From positions 2,852,001-2,916,000 of the forward strand of contig NZ_CP041046.1 in the NCBI RefSeq assembly GCF_006385595.1: a stretch of DNA of 64,000 nucleotides. The letters run 5' to 3'. The notes under the pieces were generated by a model that did not search any database, was not told where the DNA came from, and saw only the letters and a program-made list of their open reading frames with translations. This stretch comes from Luteibacter pinisoli (GTDB lineage Bacteria > Pseudomonadota > Gammaproteobacteria > Xanthomonadales > Rhodanobacteraceae). Of the stretch, positions 1-5,250 are shown piece by piece (the stretch's first letter is position 1; every line of letters begins with the position of its first letter). The translations under genes were made by a program, and so were the position numbers.

Positions 1-429
1 CACGAATACCACATTGACCAGCGCTTCGAGTGCGGCATGGCCCTGGAAGGCTGGGAGCTGAAAGCCCTGCGCGCCGGCCGCGTCAACTTCGGCGAAGGCA
101 GCTACGCGATCATCCAGCACGGTGAGGTGTTTCTTGTAGGCACCCAGATCCCGCCGCTGATCAGCGCCTCCACCCACGTGGTGGCCAACGACCGCCGCAC
201 CCGCAAGCTGCTCCTGCACCGCGAAGAGATCGACCGCCTCATCGGCGCCGTCGAGCGCAAGGGCTACACCCTCGTCCCCACCGCCCTCTACTGGAAGGCG
301 AACAAGGTGAAGTGCGAGATCGGCCTGGCCAAGGGCAAGCAGGAACACGACAAGCGCAACTCCGACAAGGAGCGCGAGTGGGCTATCGATAAGCAGCGGG
401 TGATGCGTAGCCATAACCGCATGGGTTAA
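1..429 (+). CDS. smpB: SsrA-binding protein SmpB (5' end outside window)
   Basis: SmpB binds tmRNA and carries it into stalled ribosomes for trans-translation. The frame is open from base 1 (first codons read HEYHIDQRFECGM), so the start lies upstream of the window; about 142 residues are visible. Family features present are the GxxxKxxR-like stretch (WELKALRAGRVNF), the KLLLHREEI segment, and the basic unstructured tail (KGKQEHDKRNSDKEREW...) that enters the mRNA channel. ssrA lies 87 bp downstream on the same strand, so both trans-translation partners sit together. Identification is firm. Confidence 0.97.
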   Translation, partial: HEYHIDQRFECGMALEGWELKALRAGRVNFGEGSYAIIQHGEVFLVGTQIPPLISASTHVVANDRRTRKLLLHREEIDRLIGAVERKGYTLVPTALYWKANKVKCEIGLAKGKQEHDKRNSDKEREWAIDKQRVMRSHNRMG

Positions 430-458
430 CGCCTGCACACCGGCGGGAGGGACGCCCA

Positions 459-487
459 TTGTGGGTGCCCTGCCCCGGCCATATACT
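459..487 (+). promoter_or_regulatory. Predicted sigma70 promoter of ssrA
   Basis: TTGTGG (459-464) and TATACT (482-487) are separated by 17 bp. A start about 7 bases after the -10 would leave a short 5' leader of roughly 20 nt before the mature tmRNA end at 517, as expected for a precursor trimmed by RNase P. The -10 is near consensus; the -35 matches only in TTG. Confidence 0.5.
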
Positions 488-516
488 GTTACACGTAGTC
501 ACACAACGTTTTCCCC

Positions 517-909
517 GGGGATGTCCTGGTTTCGACGGGGGTAGTGCGATCTACTGGTGCATGCCGAGGGGGCAGCTTTCCTCGTTAAACCAGCCGCAAA
601 ACATATAGTTGCCAATGACAACTACTACGGTGACAACTCGGTGGCTCTCGCCGCCTAAGCTGTCCGGCCCCTAAAAAAGGCCAAACCCCCGAACCGGTCT
701 TGTGCTCATGCTCGCCGGTGTAGGGTCACTATCATGAGACCGCTGAAAGACCCTCCGCCTGTGGGTCTGACGCTAGATCAATCAGGTATGTCCGCCGGTG
801 CGCTTAGCACGCCGTGCTGTCGGCGGACGAGACTTAACGGTGAGCTAAGCATGTAGATCTGGAGATTAAACGCCTTCGGACGCGGGTTCGACTCCCGCCA
901 TCTCCACCA
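517..909 (+). ncRNA. ssrA: tmRNA (transfer-messenger RNA)
   Basis: tmRNA rescues ribosomes stalled on broken mRNAs and adds a degradation tag. The 5' end GGGGATG pairs with the 3' CATCTCC that precedes the encoded ACCA (906-909). Just inside are the conserved TTTCGACGGGG and the T-arm GCGGGTTCGACTCCCGC (882-898). The tag frame runs from 611 to a TAA at 656-658 and encodes ANDNYYGDNSVALAA, beginning with the usual AND and ending in a protease-signal-like ALAA. One-piece tmRNA of normal length (393 nt). Its 3' end is also the attachment site of the adjoining mini-island. Mature ends are inferred from pairing. Confidence 0.96.
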
Positions 910-911
910 AT
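881..911 (+). repeat. attL-like direct repeat in the 3' end of ssrA
   Basis: Covers the T-arm, acceptor and CCA of tmRNA. The same 31 bases recur at 2560-2590 with one difference (A906 versus G2585). This is the usual signature of tyrosine-recombinase integration into the 3' end of ssrA. Confidence 0.8.
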
Positions 912-914
912 GCA

Positions 915-951
915 GGCCTGCAAGTGATTGAATCGCTTGCAGGCCTTTTTT
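915..951 (+). terminator. Rho-independent terminator after ssrA
   Basis: Inverted repeat GGCCTGCAAG (915-924) / CTTGCAGGCC (936-945), extended inward by further pairs, followed by T946-T951. It lies just inside the inserted element, so it has replaced the original ssrA terminator. Confidence 0.85.
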
Positions 952-989
952 GTTGATGGGGCTGGAAAGGGGTGGATGGGGTACGGTTG

Positions 990-1004
990 GTCCGTTTTTG
1001 GTCC
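990..1004 (+). repeat. Left copy of a 15-bp repeat near the island end
   Basis: GTCCGTTTTTGGTCC, matching GTCCGTTTTTCGTCC at 2509-2523 in 14 of 15 positions and in the same orientation. The two copies lie inside the element near its two ends, where integrases of this family bind arm sites. The role is inferred from position only. Confidence 0.45.
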
Positions 1005-1021
1005 ATTTTTTCGGAGGGAAA

Positions 1022-1582
1022 ATGGTCAATCCAGACCTGGTCGTAAAGCTAGTTTCCGATGCCTCTAGCGCTTGGACGCCGTGGCTCGATTTTCTAAAGA
1101 CCATTGGCGCGACGCTGACGGGTGCAGTGATTGCCCTCTGGACCTCGCGCTACATGGACCGCATAAAGGCGCGAGAGACGTTAAGAAATCTCGCCGGTGC
1201 TGCCGCGGCAGAACTTGTGGCTTCGCGGATGCTCTTCGACCAGCAAGTCGATGCCGCGCAGGAGCACGACCAGGAACACAACTGGGACACCATTACCTAC
1301 TCGTCTCTTCCGGAAGATCCAACTCCGCTGGTGCGCGCTGCTGGCCTCCAGGCTGGACAGTTTCCACCGCATATAGCGGCCTCCTTAGCGGAGTTCATGC
1401 TGCTCCAGCGCCAGTTCCGGCAGCAGTTGGAAATCCTTCAGAAGATGCACTCCGAAGGCGTGCTCACAGAGAAGAAAAACAACGGCCGACGATTGGCATT
1501 AGGGTCCGTAGCGATGCGCATGAAGGCGTCGCTCGATGAGCTCGCTCAAAAACTTATCGAGTTCAGCTCGAGCGGTTCGTAG
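1022..1582 (+). CDS. Membrane-anchored protein of unknown function (island gene)
   Basis: 186 residues. A hydrophobic segment near residues 18-40 (...WLDFLKTIGATLTGAVIALW) suggests one N-terminal membrane span, followed by a mainly helical soluble part containing AAAAELVASRMLF and a Gln/Glu-rich helix (LLQRQFRQQLEILQKM). The ATG at 1022 is preferred over upstream in-frame codons because a good GGAGGG lies at 1013-1018 and the earlier codons overlap the ssrA terminator. I recognise no family. It is the first gene of the small element inserted at ssrA; small membrane proteins in such islands are sometimes defence or exclusion factors, but nothing in the sequence shows that. Confidence 0.65.
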   Translation: MVNPDLVVKLVSDASSAWTPWLDFLKTIGATLTGAVIALWTSRYMDRIKARETLRNLAGAAAAELVASRMLFDQQVDAAQEHDQEHNWDTITYSSLPEDPTPLVRAAGLQAGQFPPHIAASLAEFMLLQRQFRQQLEILQKMHSEGVLTEKKNNGRRLALGSVAMRMKASLDELAQKLIEFSSSGS

Positions 1583-1679
1583 CGATTCGGAGTACGGAGC
1601 CGTGCAGATTTCGAGTCAGGTGAACAAGGGCTTTGCAGCGCCGTTTTATCCTCTTTTTTTAGGGAACACCCTTTCGTGA

Positions 1680-1937
1680 TACCCGGAAGAACCCGGGTGT
1701 CCGCGCGGAAATTTTAGGGGGTTCCCATACCAGACCCGACACATGTTCGCGTCGACACTACTATCTGCCGACGAGAACCCGGTTTGGGTGGCAACAATGA
1801 TGGGCCACAAAGACTGGGCCATGATCATCAAGGTGTACGGCCGCTGGATCCCCTCGATCGCCCCTGACGCGGGGAACAAGGTTGCGGCACCATGGGCGGC
1901 AACTGAGGCTCCGGAGAATGGGGTTGGCCAACCATGA
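1680..1937 (+). pseudogene. Tyrosine integrase remnant (C-terminal catalytic part only)
   Basis: From about 1722 the frame reads FPYQTRHMFAST, then VWVATMMGHKDWAM and VYGRWIP. These are the box II elements of tyrosine recombinases: R-x-x-H in TRHMFAS, the GH of MMGHKDW, and the nucleophilic Tyr of VYGRW. The frame opens only after a TGA at 1677-1679, and no N-terminal arm-binding or core-binding domain is found upstream, so some 300 or more codons are missing. It is the relic of the enzyme that presumably inserted this element into ssrA; the element should no longer move by itself. The end overlaps the start of the next gene. Confidence 0.8.
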
Positions 1938-2505
1938 GATCCGCCTACGCGGGTGGCAAACGCTGCAGTTTCGAGACGCGGCCGCAATCCTGACGGGTTA
2001 CGCCGACGTCGAGCGACATCCTCAGCTACAGCAATTGCCGGCGAAGGTGCGAAACCTTCGAACAAGGGACCTGAAACCGCTCCTCGAGCTGCGCCAGGCG
2101 GCAATCCTATGCTATGGCGTGGCTCAGGTGCTCGACGTTCCCGTCCACCTTGCTCAATCAGAAGCCGACGACTATGACTTCGTGGCCGGCTATCGGATCG
2201 ACGGCACGATCCACTACGTCCCACTGCAAATGAAGGAACTGGTCCCGAGCCATCTGAACGGCCAGGCGACCCTGCAAGCCGAGCTCGATAAACTCAAGGC
2301 GAAGTACCGGTCGTCCCGCGACCTGGTCGTCGGTGTGCACATCAATCGCCGAGTCGAGCTGGTCCTAAACGAGCTCGACCTGTCTGACCTCAACATAGGC
2401 GAACTATGGCTCTTTGGCTCAGATCGGCCGGACGGGTCCGAATGGTTCGCCGTTGGAAACCTGCTAGGTGCAAGCCCGAAAGAAGTCCGCTTCAGCATCC
2501 CCTGA
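1918..2505 (+). CDS. Uncharacterised island protein, possibly PD-(D/E)XK-like
   Basis: 195 residues. The ATG at 1918 lies inside the end of the integrase remnant, with GGAG just upstream. No family is recognised with confidence. Residues 82-106 show EADDYDFV, a strand-like GYRIDGTIHYVPL, then Q104-M-K106. An acidic residue followed by a beta strand and Q/E-x-K resembles the active site of restriction-like nucleases, including Mrr-type QxK variants. A helical stretch (ATLQAELDKLKAKY) and a strand (DLVVGVHIN) follow. This is a weak motif argument; it could equally be a non-enzymatic protein. As an intact gene in a decayed element it may be kept for a defence role, which is inference. Confidence 0.55.
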   Translation: MGLANHEIRLRGWQTLQFRDAAAILTGYADVERHPQLQQLPAKVRNLRTRDLKPLLELRQAAILCYGVAQVLDVPVHLAQSEADDYDFVAGYRIDGTIHYVPLQMKELVPSHLNGQATLQAELDKLKAKYRSSRDLVVGVHINRRVELVLNELDLSDLNIGELWLFGSDRPDGSEWFAVGNLLGASPKEVRFSIP

Positions 2506-2508
2506 ACA

Positions 2509-2523
2509 GTCCGTTTTTCGTCC
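2509..2523 (+). repeat. Right copy of the 15-bp repeat near the island end
   Basis: GTCCGTTTTTCGTCC, 36 bp inside the right attachment repeat; pairs with 990-1004. See that entry. Confidence 0.45.
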
Positions 2524-2559
2524 GAGCACGACGCAAACTTTTGATTCTTTGAGCGTAGC

Positions 2560-2590
2560 CGCGGGTTCGACTCCCGCCATCTCCGCCAAT
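2560..2590 (+). repeat. attR-like direct repeat (copy of the ssrA 3' end)
   Basis: Same 31 bases as 881-911 with one mismatch. It contains the T-arm sequence GCGGGTTCGACTCCCGC without the rest of a tmRNA, so it is a site duplication and not a second RNA gene. It marks the right end of the 1.7 kb insertion. Confidence 0.8.
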
Positions 2591-2593
2591 CCG

Positions 2594-2630
2594 GCCGCCT
2601 GAGTGTTCAGCTCACTTCGGCGGCTTTTTT
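2594..2630 (+). terminator. Rho-independent terminator beyond attR (probable original ssrA terminator)
   Basis: GCCGCC (2594-2599) / GGCGGC (2619-2624) with inner TGAG/CTCA pairing, then six T (2625-2630). Its place directly after the duplicated ssrA end suggests it terminated ssrA before the island entered. Confidence 0.75.
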
Positions 2631-2823
2631 GTGGGCGATGCCTGCCCATCGACGATTGCTAGCGCGGAAGGCGTATCAGTCCGCACGCCGTCGGGCCGGA
2701 CGCCCACGGACTCGAAGGACATGGCGCAACGGTCTACGTGCATGTGGAACTGAGATGGCCGTTCCTGCTTTCCGTAGAACGTTCGCCAAACAGCCACTCC
2801 GCCGGTGAACCCAAGATCATCAC

Positions 2824-2856
2824 AAAAAGAAGCGCCCGCGCAACGCGGGCGCTTCT
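2824..2856 (-). terminator. Rho-independent terminator for the minus-strand immunity genes
   Basis: Perfect 13-bp stem, AGAAGCGCCCGCG (2828-2840) with its complement at 2844-2856, loop CAA. The plus strand has AAAAA at 2824-2828, which is a U-tract on the minus strand. It lies 18 bp past the stop of the gene ending at 2874. Confidence 0.85.
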
Positions 2857-2873
2857 CTCAAAAGGCGCTGGAC

Positions 2874-3176
2874 TCAGTACTCAAATTCAACATTAAATTT
2901 CCCATCGCTACGAAGGTCGAAATGACACTTTTTAAAGAACCCCTTCTCTTCGTCGCGGACGAGTCGGGCGAGCTCGTAAACGTAACGAGCCAGCATCGGT
3001 ACGCCGGTCAAATATCCCGCTGGCTTATCAGTCTGGCCATTCCAATAAGAAACAACGGCGTCTACACGACTCCCTTCAAGGCTCGCATCAACCAAGATAC
3101 GAGTCCAAGGGGGACGTGCGCTTGAAGTCAAAGCCTTCCCCATTGCCTCGTAGCACTCGATCGCGTCACTAAACAT
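2874..3176 (-). CDS. YezG/DUF600-like immunity protein
   Basis: 100 residues. The start reads MFSDAIECYEAMGKAL and the end KKCHFDLRSDGKFNVEFEY, which matches the YezG family layout: an N-terminal helix, a central YW..G..Y stretch, and a C-terminal strand pair ending in a DGKF.v.f.Y signature. Family members neutralise C-terminal toxin domains of polymorphic secreted toxins in the cytoplasm. It ends shortly after the signature, so it is on the short side. No complete toxin gene is next to it; only a possible tail fragment lies upstream. Base composition is more AT-rich than the surroundings, fitting transfer. Confidence 0.7.
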   Translation of the reverse strand: MFSDAIECYEAMGKALTSSARPPWTRILVDASLEGSRVDAVVSYWNGQTDKPAGYLTGVPMLARYVYELARLVRDEEKGFFKKCHFDLRSDGKFNVEFEY

Positions 3177-3179
3177 CTG

Positions 3180-3330
3180 TAACCACCCGGTTGATTGAGG
3201 AGGATCGTCGTCACTGGAGCCTGTCCATTCACGCTACGTATCACCTGAATTTCATTCGGACGCGTCGTGTAGTTGCCTTCATAGAAAACTCGCTGGAACT
3301 GTGCATTAACCGTGTTGTTTGGATCTGCCC
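3180..3330 (-). pseudogene. Possible C-terminal fragment of a lost toxin
   Basis: The minus frame reads NAQFQRVFYEGNYTTRP, then NEIQVIRSVNGQAPVTTILL, and runs into the start of the YezG-like gene. It stops being sensible at about 3330, where a plus-strand gene fragment begins. Position immediately before an immunity gene suggests the tail of a polymorphic toxin. I do not recognise the domain, and frame and ends are uncertain. Confidence 0.3.
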
Positions 3331-3479
3331 TGGTGGTTTCCTTTGACCCTACCCCCGACAAGCGTGTCGTCGACGTCCACATGATGGTCTTCGACCAGGC
3401 CAATGGCGAGTGGACGCTCCGTAACGAATCCACCATGAAGGCCAAGCTGGCCGGTGTCGGGGCACCATCTAAGACTTAA
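3330..3479 (+). pseudogene. Duplicated 3' fragment of the periplasmic-protein gene at 4771-5193
   Basis: The frame starts without a start codon as LVVSFDPTPDK, continues DVHMMVFDQANGEWTLR and ends at a TAA at 3477-3479. It parallels LVVSVAPTPDK and DIHLMVFDQAHGEWTLR in the intact gene, and the DNA is also closely similar over about 125 bp (3330-3455 versus about 4974-5097). Similarity stops abruptly on both sides, so this is a broken partial copy moved 1.6 kb. It overlaps the end of the SUKH gene on the other strand. Confidence 0.75.
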
Positions 3480-3957
3480 GGTCGCTCAGGAAGTCCGGAT
3501 CAATCCAAACCGATATGACCTGCCCTGGCGCGAGTACAACCGACGCGACGTCAAACAGCTCCAGTGCGCCCATGAACTCCTCAAAAGACTTGGCGATCCT
3601 AGTGAGAGCAGCCATCCCGTCTATTTCATGATCATAGAAATAGACGGCGGCATCATCTGACCGCGCCATACAAACAAAATTTCCGCCCTCCGCGAACGCA
3701 AAAGGGAAGAACGCTCTTGTGACGCTCGGCGACAGGAACTCGGCTTGTCTAGATATGTCGCTTAAGGCGATGAACTGGGTAACCCCCGAATGATTTTTGC
3801 TGGAAATGCGAAATGAGTTGTTCGGTGGCACGACGCCGTCGTGGTCCTTGACGAACATGACAAAGGCCCGCGCAAATTGAACCGATAGCGAGGACTGCAC
3901 CGCTGCGATCATCTCATCGTCGAGACGGATGTCAGCCTTTTCGATCATCAATTTCAT
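3469..3957 (-). CDS. SUKH (SMI1/KNR4) family immunity protein
   Basis: 162 residues from the ATG at 3957, chosen because GGGGGATCA directly precedes it. SUKH marks are present in order: an N-terminal acidic helix, F.KDHDGVVPPNNSF (the usual NDG..P loop), FFPFAFAEGGNFVCM (lPFA..GGN), VYFYDHEIDG (dHE), and a late helix IAKSFEEFMGAL. SUKH proteins are immunity proteins to many nuclease and deaminase toxins of contact-dependent and type VI systems. No toxin lies beside it, so it looks like an orphan kept as protection or left behind. Lower GC than flanking genes. Confidence 0.85.
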   Translation of the reverse strand: MKLMIEKADIRLDDEMIAAVQSSLSVQFARAFVMFVKDHDGVVPPNNSFRISSKNHSGVTQFIALSDISRQAEFLSPSVTRAFFPFAFAEGGNFVCMARSDDAAVYFYDHEIDGMAALTRIAKSFEEFMGALELFDVASVVLAPGQVISVWIDPDFLSDLKS

Positions 3958-4086
3958 TGATCCCCCAGAGTACGGCGCATCTACGACACATGCCAAAAGC
4001 CACTTGAGCTATTGGCCGGTGCGCAGGTTTCTCGGCAACGCATCAACGAGGATGTGCTCTATCAACGCTGCCAAATACACACACCG

Positions 4087-4491
4087 TCATATCTCGACAT
4101 CCGGATTCGATCTGTCCACATCGTCACTTCCGAAATAGCGCGTTAGCAACCGAGCCTCGTCATCAGGACCCGGAAAACCATCCTCGAATTCGTCGGGATA
4201 AAGGAAGTCGATGGTGAAGTCGTCATTGTCAATGATAAGGCACATCATCATCCAAGGCTTATCGCCTTCGCTACGACCCCATTCTTCCCAAAAATCGTAG
4301 ACATTCTTCACTACGGGTTCGGGCGGGAAAACACAGCGAATCTGAGGATTCCCCCTCTCGATATAGAACAGAGTGACCGTAATGAACCCGTCCTCAGCGT
4401 GAGCGAGCAACGCAATCCGCCCACTCGCATTCTGAGCCAATGCACGGGCGGCGCCGCCCATCTCCTGATAGTACTGCTCGACTGTTGCCAT
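4087..4491 (-). CDS. Second YezG-like immunity protein
   Basis: 134 residues. It begins MATVEQYYQEMGGAARAL and has a C-terminal FWEEWGRSEGDKPWMMM strand followed by DDFTIDFLYPDEF. The helix start, the W-ending amphipathic helix and the F.idf.YpdeF strand correspond to the YezG/DUF600 type fold. An acidic tail (GSDDVDRSNPDVEI) follows, common in immunity proteins that mimic nucleic acid. It starts 6 bp after the stop of the short reading frame 4498-4740, the arrangement seen between toxin tail and immunity gene. Family assignment is by motif resemblance and less certain than for the SUKH gene. Confidence 0.55.
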   Translation of the reverse strand: MATVEQYYQEMGGAARALAQNASGRIALLAHAEDGFITVTLFYIERGNPQIRCVFPPEPVVKNVYDFWEEWGRSEGDKPWMMMCLIIDNDDFTIDFLYPDEFEDGFPGPDDEARLLTRYFGSDDVDRSNPDVEI

Positions 4492-4497
4492 GATTCC

Positions 4498-4740
4498 TCA
4501 TCGCTTTGTGAATCGATCGCACATTTGAAGCTGAAGCCGCGGCTTTCCGTCCACGGTATATCTGAGGATCAGCGAGCTCGGGCTCATCGAGTTACGAGCG
4601 TACTGCGGGAACATGTCGACAGTCACCTTCCTAAATTCCGATCCAGCGGCTCCGGCGCTTAGACTCCAGGGCCATAAGACGTCATCCATTTGTGGTTGAC
4701 CTTCCGCATAAGTCAGCGGACGATCGTTCAGCCCTCTCAC
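4498..4740 (-). CDS. Short reading frame before an immunity gene, possible toxin tail
   Basis: 80 residues from a GTG at 4740; the frame is open only from 4755, where TAG stops it. It contains SLILRYTVDGKPRLQLQMCDRF and ends 6 bp before the immunity gene at 4491. There is no good ribosome site and its upstream end abuts the plus-strand gene at 4771. It is best read as the truncated 3' end of a lost toxin gene whose immunity partner remains; it could instead be spurious. Confidence 0.35.
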   Translation of the reverse strand: MRGLNDRPLTYAEGQPQMDDVLWPWSLSAGAAGSEFRKVTVDMFPQYARNSMSPSSLILRYTVDGKPRLQLQMCDRFTKR

Positions 4741-4770
4741 GGGCGGGGGACCAACCTAGGGAGTTTCATC

Positions 4771-5193
4771 ATGCTGAGAAAGCTCATCGCCTGCGCTGCC
4801 CTCGTCGCGAGCGTCGCATCCTTCGGGGCTGAGGCGGCCGACGGCTTCAAGGTCGACCTATCCGTATCACGTGGCGGCATCGTCATTGGCCAGCCCAGCA
4901 TCCAGGTCAAGGCCGATCTAAACGCGGATTTGACCATCACGCCTCCCGGCTCTCCGGCAGAGGCCGCTGTTCGCCTGGTAGTTTCCGTTGCCCCTACCCC
5001 CGACAAGGGTGTCGTCGACATCCACTTGATGGTCTTCGACCAGGCCCATGGCGAGTGGACGCTCCGTGCCGAGCCCACTATGAAGGCCAAGCTCGGAAGC
5101 GACGTCCAGCTCAAGGTGGGGACCAAGGGCCTGGCTCGGGCAGCTTCACCCATTGATGTCACGGTGAAGATCGCTGCTGCCAAGCTGACTTGA
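4771..5193 (+). CDS. Small periplasmic protein of unknown function
   Basis: 140 residues. A signal peptide (MLRKLIACAALVASVASFGAEA) is followed by a beta-rich body: FKVDLSVSRGGIVIGQPSIQV, LTITPPGSPAEAAVRLVVSV, VVDIHLMVFDQAHGEW. The ATG at 4771 is preferred over upstream codons because of TAGGGA at 4757-4762 and the signal peptide. I recognise no named family; similar secreted proteins with alternating strands occur in this group. A truncated copy of its 3' part sits at 3330-3479, so the locus has duplicated and decayed nearby. Confidence 0.75.
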   Translation: MLRKLIACAALVASVASFGAEAADGFKVDLSVSRGGIVIGQPSIQVKADLNADLTITPPGSPAEAAVRLVVSVAPTPDKGVVDIHLMVFDQAHGEWTLRAEPTMKAKLGSDVQLKVGTKGLARAASPIDVTVKIAAAKLT

Positions 5194-5213
5194 ATAGAAA
5201 CGTTTCCGCTACT

Positions 5214-5243
5214 GAAGCAGCGACCCATGAGGGCCGCTGCTTC
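5214..5243. terminator. Hairpin between convergent genes
   Basis: GAAGCAGCG (5214-5222) / CGCTGCTTC (5235-5243) between two convergent stops (5193 plus, 5251 minus). No strong T-run follows, so terminator function is only likely from position. Confidence 0.4.
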
Positions 5244-5250
5244 GAGCGCA

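Noticed and set aside
2560..2590. A tRNA or second tmRNA gene at the GCGGGTTCGACTCCCGC sequence
   Set aside because: Only the T-arm and acceptor end are present, with no matching 5' half; it is the attachment-site duplicate.
2612..2797. Minus-strand frame of 61 codons beside the right island end
   Set aside because: No ribosome site, it covers the terminator at 2594-2630 and shows no recognisable domain; at most a gene remnant.
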